A stretch of 64,000 nucleotides of DNA, taken from assembly GCA_030442035.1 (NCBI GenBank), contig JAUJEA010000002.1, forward strand, positions 62,001-126,000, in the 5' to 3' direction. Below the pieces are notes generated by a model that was given only the letters and a program-made list of their open reading frames with translations, was not told the DNA's origin and searched no databases. Below, in pieces: positions 16,223 to 25,571 of this stretch (position 1 is the stretch's first letter; the number at the start of each line of letters is the position of its first letter). The DNA is from Splendidivirga corallicola (GTDB taxonomy: Bacteria; Bacteroidota; Bacteroidia; Cytophagales; Cyclobacteriaceae). Both the position numbers and the translations under genes were made by a program.

Positions 16223-18622
16223 ATGTTAAAAAATTATTTCAAAGTAGCCATCCGTAGTCTTTTGAGGCACAAATCATATTCATTCATAAATATTTTTGGA
16301 CTATCCATTGGTTTCACATGCTGCATGCTCATTGTGTTGTTCATACAAAATGAGCTTAGTTACGACAGATTTCATGATAATTTAGACAACATCGTAAGGG
16401 CCCACCGCGAAAGTAGGTTTGATGGAAACGTTCGATCAGGAGTAACAACGCCCACTGCGCTATTGCCAACCCTAAAAAAATCTCTTCCCGAAGTTCAGAC
16501 AGGCGTGCGGCTTTTCAATGTTTCCAATTTCGGCCCAACTGTTGTCAAATATGAAAACCGGTTATTTCAGGAAACTCGCTTCTTTTTTGCTGATTCAACT
16601 TTCTTTGATGTATTTTCATTTAAACTAACCCAGGGAAATCCCAAAGAGGCATTGACACAACCAAACTCTGTCGTGCTCACAAAGTCAATAGCTCGGAAAT
16701 TTTTTGGTGCGGAAGATCCCATTGGGAAAAATCTCCTGATAGATAACAGAAGAGAATATAAGGTTACCGGCGTCATGGAAGATATTCCTAAGAATTCACA
16801 TATCCATCCTGATTTTGTAGCCTCCTTTTCAAGTTTAAGAGCTTCACGGGAGGAAATTTGGGGTTCAGCTAATTACTCCACTTATCTTTTATTGCATGAA
16901 GAGCATAACCTGAAGGCTATGCAAGCCAAAATAGATGCCCGGATAGAAAAGGAACTCAGCGATTGGATCACCAATGAAGGAGATTATATGACGTATAAGC
17001 TCATGCCTCTAAAAGATATTCATTTAAAGTCTGAATTAAATGAAATTGAACCGGGCGGAGACATTCGTTATGTTTATATTTTCTCCGCTATTGCCTTACT
17101 CATATTAGTCATTGCATGCATTAATTATATGAACCTTGCTACGGCACGATCTTCGGAAAGAGCCAAGGAAGTAGGGTTAAGAAAGGTTATGGGTGCTTTT
17201 AAAGCGGAACTCTTCAAACAATTCATGAACGAAGCACTCATTATTTCCTTTCTGGCGCTGATACTTTCTTTTTGTCTGGTTTATTTTATTTTGCCTTATT
17301 TTAATAACTTAACTGAAAGAGAGATTACCTTTTACCTTTTTGATAATCCACTTCTACTTTGGGGAAGTATTGGCATTACATTATTCGTGGGCTTCCTTGC
17401 CGGAAGCTATCCGGCATTGGCGCTTTCATCGTTTAGTCCCTCAGTTGTCCTGAAGGGGAATTTCAAAACTTCGCAAAGTGGTACATTATTGAGAAAGATC
17501 CTGGTAGTATTCCAATTCAGTGTTTCTATGTTGCTGATCGTTGGAACAGTAGTCGTTTTCAGGCAACTCCACTTCATTCAAAACAAAAATTTAGGTTATG
17601 ACAAAGACCACGTGCTGGTTTTACCCATGGATCGTGAGATTATCAATAATCTGTCGACATTGAAAACCGAGCTGGTCAGAAATCCAAGCATTCATCATGT
17701 TTCTGCCGCCTCGGAATCTCCAACGGAAATCAGAGGTGGTTATAGCATCAATGTACAAGGAATGGAGGATGATGACTATCGCGGTATTACAGCACTTTCG
17801 GTTGATTATGATTTTGTAAAAACCATGGGTTTGAAATTGTTAAGTGGTAATGATTATACAATCACCAATTTTGAAAATATAAAAGGTGAAGACGACGATC
17901 AATATGCCTTTATCTTAAATGAATCAGCTCTGAAACATTTAGATCTTGAATTGAAAAATGCCATAGGAAAGAAAGCCACTATGAATGGTCGAAGTGGTAA
18001 AATCAAAGGAGTGATTAATGATTTTCACTTTGCATCTTTGCATAAGGGCATTGAGCCACTAACCCTGTTCATAGAGCCCTGGGCTTTTAACTATGTCTTC
18101 GTAAAGACCTCTTCCGGTAATATAACGGAAACTCTGACCTTTGTTGAAAGCAAGTGGAAAGATCTTTTTCCACACAGACCATTTGAGTTTGAATTTGTGG
18201 ATGCTCAATTCGATCAACTCTACAGATCAGAGCAGCAGATCGGACAAGTATTTGGTGTTTTTGCTTTAATAGCCATTTTGATTGCATGTCTTGGGTTGTT
18301 TGGATTAGCCTCATTTACAGCCACGCAACGGATCAAGGAAATTGGTGTAAGAAAAGTTTTAGGTGCATCCGTATTCAGTGTAGTAACATTATTGTCAAAG
18401 GATTTTACCAGGTTAGTCATTATTGCTTTTCTGATAAGTGCCCCCATTGCCTATTACATCATGAATCGATGGCTGGAAAGCTTTACCTACAGAATAAGCG
18501 TGGGAGCCGGCATTTTAGCGTTGTCCGGAATTATTGCACTTATGATTGCTTTCTTAACGGTCAGCTATCAATCCTACAAAGCGGCTGTCTCCAATCCTGT
18601 TGACACTTTGAGAACAGAGTGA
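16223..18622 (+). CDS. FtsX/MacB-type ABC transporter permease
   Basis: 799 residues with the duplicated Bacteroidota architecture: MLKNYFKVAIRSLLRHKSYS start, TM1 at about residues 21-42, a periplasmic MacB_PCD domain to about 270, three TM helices in the first FtsX unit (YIFSAIALLILVIACINYM to about residue 400), a linker with the ARSSERAKEVGLRKVMGA coupling motif, a second TM at about 430-450, a second periplasmic domain, and a second FtsX unit with the matching RIKEIGVRKVLGAS motif. Known relatives couple cytoplasmic ATP hydrolysis to periplasmic work such as lipoprotein or peptide export. No ATPase gene is adjacent, so the partner must be elsewhere. 274 bp upstream show no other gene. 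Confidence 0.93.
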   Translation: MLKNYFKVAIRSLLRHKSYSFINIFGLSIGFTCCMLIVLFIQNELSYDRFHDNLDNIVRAHRESRFDGNVRSGVTTPTALLPTLKKSLPEVQTGVRLFNVSNFGPTVVKYENRLFQETRFFFADSTFFDVFSFKLTQGNPKEALTQPNSVVLTKSIARKFFGAEDPIGKNLLIDNRREYKVTGVMEDIPKNSHIHPDFVASFSSLRASREEIWGSANYSTYLLLHEEHNLKAMQAKIDARIEKELSDWITNEGDYMTYKLMPLKDIHLKSELNEIEPGGDIRYVYIFSAIALLILVIACINYMNLATARSSERAKEVGLRKVMGAFKAELFKQFMNEALIISFLALILSFCLVYFILPYFNNLTEREITFYLFDNPLLLWGSIGITLFVGFLAGSYPALALSSFSPSVVLKGNFKTSQSGTLLRKILVVFQFSVSMLLIVGTVVVFRQLHFIQNKNLGYDKDHVLVLPMDREIINNLSTLKTELVRNPSIHHVSAASESPTEIRGGYSINVQGMEDDDYRGITALSVDYDFVKTMGLKLLSGNDYTITNFENIKGEDDDQYAFILNESALKHLDLELKNAIGKKATMNGRSGKIKGVINDFHFASLHKGIEPLTLFIEPWAFNYVFVKTSSGNITETLTFVESKWKDLFPHRPFEFEFVDAQFDQLYRSEQQIGQVFGVFALIAILIACLGLFGLASFTATQRIKEIGVRKVLGASVFSVVTLLSKDFTRLVIIAFLISAPIAYYIMNRWLESFTYRISVGAGILALSGIIALMIAFLTVSYQSYKAAVSNPVDTLRTE

Positions 18623-18710
18623 TGTAAATGAAGCTTAAGGGATTATCTGGGACAGGCCCAAAAGTGTAAATAGTTACAAGGATTTTCTACTCATCCCAAA
18701 AGAAGATAAA

Positions 18711-18743
18711 AAAAGGCATATTGCTCAAAGCAATATGCCTTTT
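18711..18743. terminator. Bidirectional intrinsic terminator
   Basis: Perfect 14-bp inverted repeat with a 5-nt loop, bounded by A-runs and T-runs on the two sides. It lies between the convergent permease and rhodanese genes and can serve both. Confidence 0.88.
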
Positions 18744-18762
18744 AACTTTATAGCTGCTTGTT

Positions 18763-19161
18763 TTATTCAAGTTCAAAGCCATTAGACTTCCATTCTTTCA
18801 AACCCCCTTTGAGGTTATAGACATATTTAAAGCCTAGTTGTTTCATTACACGGGCAGCACTTGTTCCTTTGCCCTCAGTATTTCCATATACGTAGTATAC
18901 CTTATCCTTATCCAGCTCTTTGAATTTGTTCCAAAATTCATCTTCCGCAACATCAATATTTGCAGCCCCCGGTATTTTACCCGTTACAATTTCCGTTGGC
19001 CTTCTAACATCCAAGATTTGTACATCGGTTGTTTTTTCAAGAATGCCATTCAATTCCTTAGCTGTTACACTTTCAACTATTGATTGTGCTTTTGCACTAT
19101 TACAATAACCAAAAATAACCCCAAGAATTAGCAATACAGTTTTCAAATTATACTTAATCAT
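18763..19161 (-). CDS. Exported rhodanese-fold protein without catalytic Cys
   Basis: 132 residues from the ATG at 19159-19161 (GTG/TTG codons three positions upstream were not used, because MIKYNLKTVLLILG is a clean signal peptide, ending at about SAKAQ). Rhodanese elements: ELNGILEKTTDVQILDVRRPTEIVTG, IPGAANIDV and the C-terminal LKGGLKEWKSNGF. The active-site loop reads VYGNTEGKGTSA, so the catalytic Cys is replaced and sulfur transfer by the normal persulfide route is not expected. First of three rhodanese-containing genes on this strand. Confidence 0.88.
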   Translation of the reverse strand: MIKYNLKTVLLILGVIFGYCNSAKAQSIVESVTAKELNGILEKTTDVQILDVRRPTEIVTGKIPGAANIDVAEDEFWNKFKELDKDKVYYVYGNTEGKGTSAARVMKQLGFKYVYNLKGGLKEWKSNGFELE

Positions 19162-19461
19162 AGTCAACACCTTTATTCTTCATCTATACAATAATACAAA
19201 TAGTAATATTCAAAGAATATCCATTGTTGAGCATTTTAAAGTATATGTAAGATCAATTGTATTTTAAATAAGTTCAGGGAGTCATTACCACACACATTTC
19301 TAATAATATGGAAATGCGATCTTAGAAAAATTCAATTGTGAACTAAATGGGGGATGTAATATTTTCAATAATAAAATACGCTAAACATCATTTTAAGCTA
19401 AAAGTATCAATTTCAGCCCATGACTTAACATTGATTATGTACAAATAGAATTTTGTTGTGG
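19162..19461. other. Intergenic region between rhodanese genes
   Basis: 300 bp of AT-rich DNA with many stops in all frames. I see no gene, hairpin or clear promoter box in it. Confidence 0.5.
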
Positions 19462-19863
19462 TTACTTTATTTCATAACCTTTTTCTTTCCACTCAGCAAT
19501 TCCACCTTCTACATTAAAAACATTTTTAAATCCTATTTCCTTCATCATAGCCACTGTTTTTCCGCTCCTCATTCCGGAATGGCAATAAACAAAATATGTT
19601 TTCCCCTTATCCAGTTTTTGAATTTGACCTTTAAAATCGGGAGCTCTAAAATCAATAATTTCATCCACACCTGGTAATGTTCCATTCTTAACTTCACCGG
19701 GTGTTCTAACATCCATCAGGACTACATCTCGTTGTTCATCCAAAGTTTTTTTAACTTCATCTACCCTGATATTTGTATTCTCTGATGATTTTGATTGGGA
19801 ACAACTCCAAATAGGCAATAATACCACCATCATCAGAGAGGTCAAGTAAATATGGACTTTCAT
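19462..19863 (-). CDS. Rhodanese-like sulfurtransferase lipoprotein
   Basis: 133 residues from the ATG at 19861-19863; an in-frame ATG 16 codons upstream would put a charged stretch before the signal, and MKVHIYLTSLMMVVLLPIWSC is a standard lipoprotein signal. Rhodanese domain: VDEVKKTLDEQRDVVLMDVRTPGEV, active loop VYCHSGMRSGKT with intact Cys, and the NVEGGIAEWKEKGY C-terminus. It transfers sulfane sulfur to thiophilic acceptors, here probably in the periplasm. It lies 66 bp after the persulfide dioxygenase gene and is presumably in the same transcript. Confidence 0.92.
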   Translation of the reverse strand: MKVHIYLTSLMMVVLLPIWSCSQSKSSENTNIRVDEVKKTLDEQRDVVLMDVRTPGEVKNGTLPGVDEIIDFRAPDFKGQIQKLDKGKTYFVYCHSGMRSGKTVAMMKEIGFKNVFNVEGGIAEWKEKGYEIK

Positions 19864-19929
19864 TTTAAAAACATGTCTAAACTCGACAAACGGTTTGTCT
19901 ATAAAACGCATGAGAATCTATTTAAGTAA

Positions 19930-21321
19930 TCAGGAAGAAGCCATTTCTCTTATGGTAAGAGATGTTTTAATAATTTCTGCATAACCTCCCTGTACATCAA
20001 TAACATGCTGATAACCATTGGCTCTCATGATAGAAGCGGCAATGACTGATCGATAACCGCCTGCGCAATGCAAATAGTATTTGTCTTGTTTATCCAGATC
20101 CTCCAGATGATCATTGATAAAATCCAATGGATAATTGATTGCACCTTCAATATGACCTGCAGCAAATTCCGTTGGTTTACGGGTGTCAAGGATAGTGATA
20201 TGGTTTTCCCTTGTATCATTTTCCAGCTCGGCTGCAGTAATGGATAATAAGGTTTCAACAGGCCTATTTGCATTTTTCCAGGTACTAAAACCTCCTTTCA
20301 AATGACCTACTGTATTGTCATAACCTACCCTGGCCAATCTGAGAACAGCTTCTTCTTCTCTATCCTCGGGAGCAATGATCACAATAGGTTGCTTAATATC
20401 TTTGATTAACGTACCCACCCAAATGGCAAACATACCATCCAAACCTATGAAGATCGATCCTGGGATAAAACCCTTTACAAATTCCTGCTGATGTCTTGTA
20501 TCAAGGATCAGTGCTCCTTTCTTTACTTCGGCCTCGAATTCGTCTAAGTCTAATGATGTACTTCCTTCTTGAATCACCTGATCGATACTATCATATCCGG
20601 TCTTATTCAAAAGGGCATTTTTGGCAAAATACTGTGGTGGCGGCAAAATACCTTCAGTTACCTCTTTTATGAATTGCTCTTTCGAAACAGCCCTTAAAGC
20701 ATAATTAACCTTTTTTTGATGCCCTAGTGTATCATAAGTCTCCGAACTCATGTTTTTACCGCAAGAAGATCCTGCTCCATGTGCAGGGTAGATAGTCACA
20801 TTATCCGGTAATGGAAAAATTTTCTTATGAAGTGAATCATACATCATTCCGGCTAAATCTTCAGTGGTAATATCACCCTTTTGAGCCAGGTCAGGCCTTC
20901 CCACATCCCCAATAAACAAAGTATCTCCGGTGAATAGCGCTTGTTCTTTTCCTTTTGAATCAATCAACAAATAGCAACTTGACTCAAGTGTATGCCCGGG
21001 AGTGTGCAATACTTTTATCTTAATTTCTCCTAATTCAAAAATCTCTTCGTCTTGTGCTTCATATATATCAAAATTAGTTTTGGCACCCGGACCATAAATA
21101 ATTTTTGCTCCGGTTTTCTTTGCCAGATCCAAGTGGCCTGATACAAAATCAGCATGAAAATGAGTTTCAAAAATATACTTTATTTGAGCACCATCTTCTG
21201 TAGCCAACTCGATATATGGTTCAGTCTCTCTTAGCGGATCAATGATAGCTACTTCTCCATTAGATTCTATATAATAGGCGGCTTCGGCCAAACAGCCGGT
21301 ATATAATTGCTCAATTCTCAT
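19930..21321 (-). CDS. Persulfide dioxygenase-like MBL hydrolase fused to two rhodanese domains
   Basis: 463 residues. N-terminal metallo-beta-lactamase fold (1-235) with THFHADFVSGH, HTPGHTLESSC, LFTGDTLFIGDVGRPDL and YPAHGAGSSCG, the pattern of ETHE1/persulfide dioxygenases, which oxidise glutathione or other low-molecular-weight persulfide to sulfite using non-haem iron. Then two rhodanese domains: the first (about 250-355) has IIAPEDREEEA where the Cys loop should be and is likely structural; the second (about 365-460) has the active loop LHCAGGYRS. Together with the two rhodanese genes downstream it forms a sulfide/persulfide handling module. Substrate inferred from family. Confidence 0.92.
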   Translation of the reverse strand: MRIEQLYTGCLAEAAYYIESNGEVAIIDPLRETEPYIELATEDGAQIKYIFETHFHADFVSGHLDLAKKTGAKIIYGPGAKTNFDIYEAQDEEIFELGEIKIKVLHTPGHTLESSCYLLIDSKGKEQALFTGDTLFIGDVGRPDLAQKGDITTEDLAGMMYDSLHKKIFPLPDNVTIYPAHGAGSSCGKNMSSETYDTLGHQKKVNYALRAVSKEQFIKEVTEGILPPPQYFAKNALLNKTGYDSIDQVIQEGSTSLDLDEFEAEVKKGALILDTRHQQEFVKGFIPGSIFIGLDGMFAIWVGTLIKDIKQPIVIIAPEDREEEAVLRLARVGYDNTVGHLKGGFSTWKNANRPVETLLSITAAELENDTRENHITILDTRKPTEFAAGHIEGAINYPLDFINDHLEDLDKQDKYYLHCAGGYRSVIAASIMRANGYQHVIDVQGGYAEIIKTSLTIREMASS

Positions 21322-21473
21322 AGTTTCAGTTAAATTTTTGCAATGTTAATAAATTAAATTTAAACCCTTGATATATCAGGAACCATCATATTTCCACTCA
21401 TTTCAGCCTTTTAAGAGACAAGTATTATAAGTAGATTTACGCCGTTTTAGATAAAGTTATACAGAAATTATCC

Positions 21474-22232
21474 ATGATCAAACTTTCTGTGATCATCATA
21501 ACCCTCAATGAGGAACGAAATATTGGCCGATGCCTGGAATCAATTCAGGAGGTCGCTGATGAGGTGCTTGTAGTAGATTCGTATTCCACCGATAAAACAG
21601 AAGAAATATGCAGGCAATATAGCGTCAGATTCTTACAACATCAATTTGATGGATACTCCCAGCAAAAGAATTGGGCAAATCAACAAGCCAAATATCCACA
21701 TGTTTTATCATTGGATGCTGATGAAGTGCTATCTGAAGAATTGAAAACATCCATATTGGAAATAAAGAACAATTGGCAGTACGATGCCTATTACCTTAAC
21801 AGAGTCACACAATTTTGTGGTCGTTGGATCCGGCATGGTGGTTGGTCTCCGGACAAAAAACTCCGGCTTTGGGACAACAGATTAGGAAAATGGGAAGGCG
21901 ATAAAGTGCATGAAACATTTGTGTTGCAAAAAGACGCAAAGACAACACTTCTCAAGGGTGATCTCTTGCACTATTCAATCAATTCCATTGATCAGCAAAT
22001 TGGACAGATAAACAAGTTTTCCTCACTCAAAGCCCAACAAGATTTCGAGAAAGGGAAACGGCCCTCCTGGATAAAGATTTGCTTTGGTCCGCCAATCAAG
22101 TTTTTGAAAAGCTATATCGTACTTTTAGGTTTTTTGGATGGATTTCAAGGTTTTCTGATCAGTGCAAATTCTGCTCATGCCAAATTCCTTCATTATGTTA
22201 AATTAAGGCAGTTATATAAAGATAATGAGTGA
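21474..22232 (+). CDS. Family 2 glycosyltransferase, WaaE/KdtX-like
   Basis: 252 residues. GT-A fold: LSVIIITLNEERNIGRCLES (nucleotide-binding start), VVDSYSTDKT, and a DxD-type motif in LSLDADEVLSEE; the region FCGRWIRHGGWSPDKKLRL is typical of the lipopolysaccharide-core or capsule transferases of the WaaE type. The C-terminal basic/hydrophobic segment (SYIVLLGFLDGFQGF) associates with the membrane. Cytoplasmic, acting on a lipid-linked acceptor. First gene of a three-gene operon; its stop overlaps the next start by 8 nt. Confidence 0.92.
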   Translation: MIKLSVIIITLNEERNIGRCLESIQEVADEVLVVDSYSTDKTEEICRQYSVRFLQHQFDGYSQQKNWANQQAKYPHVLSLDADEVLSEELKTSILEIKNNWQYDAYYLNRVTQFCGRWIRHGGWSPDKKLRLWDNRLGKWEGDKVHETFVLQKDAKTTLLKGDLLHYSINSIDQQIGQINKFSSLKAQQDFEKGKRPSWIKICFGPPIKFLKSYIVLLGFLDGFQGFLISANSAHAKFLHYVKLRQLYKDNE

Positions 22233-23322
22233 TAAAACAATCTGCTTTTTCAATTCAAACATTGCCTGGGGAGGTGGGGAAAAATGGCACTATGGCACTG
22301 CAAAATACCTTAAAGAAAAGAACTATCCGGTACTGGTTATTGCTCATCAAAAAAGTGAATTATTTAAAAACCTAAAGAAAATTGCCTTCAACGTCGAAAA
22401 AGTAAGCGTTGGAAACCTAAGTTTTATAAATCCTTTTAAGATTTTTAATATTTACCGCACCATAAAAAAAAACAAGGTTGAGGTCATTATCATGAATATG
22501 TCCACAGATGTAAAAACCGGGGGCATAGCGGCAAAACTTGCAGGTGTGAAAAAGATTATCTATAGACGTGGTCTGGCGGTTCCTATTAAAAATAGCCTTC
22601 TTAACAGGTTCCTGTTTAAAAAAGTGATCACAGATGTTATTGCAAATTCATTGGAAACAAAGAATACATTATTGACTAATAATCAGAATTTGTTTCCAAA
22701 GGAAAAGATAAAAGTTATCTATAATGGACTTGACCTTCATCATTATGATCAACAAGCCTTTGAACCGATCTATCAGAAGGAACATGATGAAATAGTCCTT
22801 GGTAATGCCGGAAGACTTGTTGAACAAAAAGGGCAAAAATATCTTATCCATCTGGCTCAACGATTAAAGGAACAAGGCCTTAAATTTAAACTACTAATTG
22901 CCGGGGTAGGGAAACTGGAACCCGAGCTAAAACAATTATCAAAGGAATTTGGAGTAGAAAAGGAGATACTTTTTTTAGGCTTTATTGATAATATTAAAGG
23001 TTTCATGGAGAGCATTGATATTTTTCTCCTAAGTTCTCTTTGGGAGGGTTTTGGTTACGTCATAACCGAAGCCATGGCTTCCCAAAAACCTGTAGTGGCC
23101 TTTGATATTAGCAGTAATCCGGAAGTTGTGAGCGATGGGGAGTCAGGTTATCTGGCAGAGGCTAAAAATATGGATGACTTTTATTCCAAAGTAGAAAAAT
23201 TGATGACCAGTGAGAAGCTAAGAGATCAATTCGGAAAAGCCGGCAGAAAATTGGTTGAAGAACGCTTTACTATGGAAAAAGCTCAAAAAGAGGTAGAATC
23301 CTTTATTAATTATCAATCATGA
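22225..23322 (+). CDS. Family 4 glycosyltransferase
   Basis: 365 residues. GT-B fold: the N-terminal NIAWGGGEKWHYGTAKYL glycine loop, VIANSLETKNTLL at the domain junction, VIYNGLDLHHY, then GNAGRLVEQKGQKYLI and the EX7E motif in LSSLWEGFGYVITEAMAS. Retaining transferase that uses a nucleotide sugar; sugar and acceptor not predictable. Overlaps both neighbours, which indicates translational coupling in an exopolysaccharide or LPS-core operon. Confidence 0.93.
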   Translation: MSDKTICFFNSNIAWGGGEKWHYGTAKYLKEKNYPVLVIAHQKSELFKNLKKIAFNVEKVSVGNLSFINPFKIFNIYRTIKKNKVEVIIMNMSTDVKTGGIAAKLAGVKKIIYRRGLAVPIKNSLLNRFLFKKVITDVIANSLETKNTLLTNNQNLFPKEKIKVIYNGLDLHHYDQQAFEPIYQKEHDEIVLGNAGRLVEQKGQKYLIHLAQRLKEQGLKFKLLIAGVGKLEPELKQLSKEFGVEKEILFLGFIDNIKGFMESIDIFLLSSLWEGFGYVITEAMASQKPVVAFDISSNPEVVSDGESGYLAEAKNMDDFYSKVEKLMTSEKLRDQFGKAGRKLVEERFTMEKAQKEVESFINYQS

Positions 23323-24452
23323 ATATAGGATTTGATGCCAAAAGAGCCTTTCTCAATTTCACGGGCTTGGGAAACTACAGCCGGTTTATTCTTGCTTCTT
23401 TAAGTGAGTATTTTCCTGATAATAATTATCATTTATACACACCAAAGGATAATGTAAAAAGAGAGGTACGGGACTTAACACAGGCTTCTAACATTCATGT
23501 CCGCAAACCCTCCGGTTTTATATCGTTGTTTAAGCTTAGCAGTATTTGGAGAAGTTATTGGTTAGGGAGTATTGCCGGAAAAGAGCATATGAATATTTTT
23601 CATGGATTAAGTAACGAATTACCATTCAGCATTCCGGGAAATCTAAAAACAGTTGTCACGATCCACGATTTAATATTCCTTCGATTTCCTGAGCTTTACA
23701 AACCGATCGACAGAAAGATCTATACAAAGAAATTCAAACATGCTTGTGAGGTCGCGGATAAAATAATCGCAGTCAGTCAGCAGACGGCTGAAGATATTCA
23801 GGAGTTTTTCGGCACTGATCCCTCCAGGATCGAGGTAATCTATCAAGGTTGTCATCCAAACTTCAAAGTTACATTTGAGAAAAATGCTTTGGAAGAAGCC
23901 AGAGAGAAGTATGAGTTACCGCAACGGTTTTTATTGAATGTGGGCACCATTGAACCCAGAAAAAATGCACTCCTGATACTTAAAGCATTGACCATAATAA
24001 AGGATCGTTATCCGATTCCTCTTGTAATTGTCGGAAGATCCACCCCATATGAGCAAATCCTAGTCAGATATATTCGGGAAAACGGTTTAGAAAAACAGGT
24101 TAAAATATTACACCAAGTATCGTTTGAAGACCTTCCAAAGATCTATCAACTTTCTCAGCTTTTTATTTATCCATCAGTTTTCGAAGGTTTCGGAATTCCA
24201 ATCATTGAAGCACTTTACTCAAAAAAACCGGTTATCTCAAGTAGGACATCCTGTTTGCCTGAAGCGGGTGGACCAGGCTCATTATATATCGATCCAACGA
24301 GTCCTGAAGAATTGGCAAACGCTATTGCAAACGTTTTGGATAATGATGAGGTGGTTAATAAAATGATCCAAGATGGTTTGAATTATATCGAAAGATTCGA
24401 AAATCAAAAAATAGCCAGAGACTTGATGGCTGTTTATCAAAAATTAGTTTAG
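23319..24452 (+). CDS. Family 4 glycosyltransferase
   Basis: 377 residues. GT-B enzyme of the mannosyltransferase-like branch: FLNFTGLGNYSRFI near the start, TVVTIHDLIFLRFPE, ADKIIAVSQQTAEDI, VIYQGCHPNF, LNVGTIEPRKN and EX7E in IYPSVFEGFGIPIIEAL. ATG overlaps the upstream stop by 4 nt. Last gene of the operon; the inverted repeat at 24522-24548 may end it. Confidence 0.93.
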   Translation: MNIGFDAKRAFLNFTGLGNYSRFILASLSEYFPDNNYHLYTPKDNVKREVRDLTQASNIHVRKPSGFISLFKLSSIWRSYWLGSIAGKEHMNIFHGLSNELPFSIPGNLKTVVTIHDLIFLRFPELYKPIDRKIYTKKFKHACEVADKIIAVSQQTAEDIQEFFGTDPSRIEVIYQGCHPNFKVTFEKNALEEAREKYELPQRFLLNVGTIEPRKNALLILKALTIIKDRYPIPLVIVGRSTPYEQILVRYIRENGLEKQVKILHQVSFEDLPKIYQLSQLFIYPSVFEGFGIPIIEALYSKKPVISSRTSCLPEAGGPGSLYIDPTSPEELANAIANVLDNDEVVNKMIQDGLNYIERFENQKIARDLMAVYQKLV

Positions 24453-24521
24453 CAACTCTTTAGCGGAAGCCCAGGATGGCAGAAAACTTTTCAGCCAACA
24501 CTTACAAAAAGTAATATAAAA

Positions 24522-24548
24522 ATCCCAATCATTTAGAATGATTGGGAT
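24522..24548. terminator. Intrinsic terminator between glycosyltransferase and DUF5989 genes
   Basis: Perfect 12-bp stem ATCCCAATCATT/AATGATTGGGAT with a 3-nt loop. It lies 70 bp past the glycosyltransferase stop and 30 bp past the DUF5989 stop, so it can serve both; T-rich tails are modest on both sides. Confidence 0.7.
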
Positions 24549-24577
24549 CTCAAATTTCATACTAATATTTTGTTGTT

Positions 24578-24727
24578 CTAGAACAGCGTGTAAATAAATG
24601 GCGCTATGGCAGATCCTCCACCTACAACTAATAATACACCTAGCAAGAGCAGAATAATAATTATTGGAGCAAGCCAAAATTTTTTACGCTCTCTCATAAA
24701 GTTCCATAGGTCTTTCAGAAGTTCCAT
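24578..24727 (-). CDS. DUF5989 small membrane protein
   Basis: 49 residues, ATG at 24725-24727, TAG at 24578-24580. MELLKDLWNFMRERKKFW, a 20-residue hydrophobic helix rich in Ile/Leu, then GGGSAIAPFIYTLF: the whole protein matches the layout of DUF5989, a single-TM family often coded near carbamoyltransferase/SxtJ clusters or polysaccharide genes. Role unknown. Here it stands alone, opposite to the glycosyltransferase operon. Confidence 0.85.
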   Translation of the reverse strand: MELLKDLWNFMRERKKFWLAPIIIILLLLGVLLVVGGGSAIAPFIYTLF

Positions 24728-24838
24728 ATTCAGGATTTGTCTTTAAAAATTATTTTTCATCAATAATGTCATCCTTTCGGATAGCAAATCAAAAAAATAA
24801 GATTGGGCAGTCTGATTATAGACTGTAAACCGTCTTCA

Positions 24839-25276
24839 TTAGCCAGCGTGCCAAACCTCTTCTTTTTGATTTCTCCCTACCTGCAAAATTAACCGGGTAG
24901 GGTTAGGAACCAAAACCAATCTACTTTCTTTTCCCGGATAGTCATCCACATCCACTATGACACCTTCATTGGGCTCTACATCATACTCTACAGATCCGTC
25001 AGCTAATTTACCTTTTTCGATGTACTTGTTGGCTAAATAGGCAATTGGGAGCAAAACATCATTATCCGGACAATACTCATCATGTACATAATGTAAAGCG
25101 TCCTCCACATAATCTCCAAACTTTTCACCAAAATCATCCTCCAGATCGTGAAGTTCTTCTTCTATCTCATCATAGGTGGAATCATTATAATTCAACTCGC
25201 TAAGACGATTTTTCTTTTCAGCAATCTCTAAAAGTGCTTTGTTTAAACTCTTAATGTCCATCAGGTTATGTTTCAT
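24839..25276 (-). CDS. Conserved-looking hypothetical acidic protein
   Basis: 145 residues, strongly acidic. A helical N-terminal half (MDIKSLNKALLEIAEKKNRL, then many Glu/Asp in YDEIEEELHDLEDDFGEKFGD) is followed by a beta C-terminal half (GVIVDVDDYPGKESRLVLVP, PTRLILQVGRNQKEEVW). No signal peptide; cytoplasmic. I do not recognise a family. ATG at 25274-25276; an alternative start is Met6. It is transcribed divergently from the phosphohexomutase region. Confidence 0.75.
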   Translation of the reverse strand: MKHNLMDIKSLNKALLEIAEKKNRLSELNYNDSTYDEIEEELHDLEDDFGEKFGDYVEDALHYVHDEYCPDNDVLLPIAYLANKYIEKGKLADGSVEYDVEPNEGVIVDVDDYPGKESRLVLVPNPTRLILQVGRNQKEEVWHAG

Positions 25277-25372
25277 TATTTCACTACAAAGCTTAAAAGA
25301 CTACCTTGAACAAACAAGAAAAAAAAGCAGAAAATACTACTTGCAAAAAAAATTAAACAAAATCAAATTAAG

Positions 25373-25561
25373 ATGATTTTTGAATATCAGGAGCAATTGC
25401 ACCTTTTCAAAACACTAAAATTCATCCGGTTAGGCACTATCATCAACATAAAAGAGAGTGATTTGGATGCAACGCAAGAAATTCGCAAATTTTATATGCA
25501 CTTTTTGACCAATAAGGGCTATTTTCAACACTTAAATTATCAGCAAAATTTTAGCGATTAA
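25373..25561 (+). CDS. Possible small ORF upstream of the phosphohexomutase
   Basis: 62 codons, ending 10 bp before the mutase ATG. The residue mix (IKESDLDATQEIRKFYMHFL) is compatible with a real cytoplasmic protein and no other gene overlaps it, but there is no recognisable domain and no promoter or ribosome signal, so it may be chance. Confidence 0.3.
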   Translation: MIFEYQEQLHLFKTLKFIRLGTIINIKESDLDATQEIRKFYMHFLTNKGYFQHLNYQQNFSD

Positions 25562-25571
25562 AGAACGAAAT

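Noticed and set aside
24444-24677. 77-codon minus-strand frame after the glycosyltransferase operon
   Set aside because: Cys/Trp-rich and without domain; it crosses the terminator hairpin and overlaps the real DUF5989 gene in another frame.
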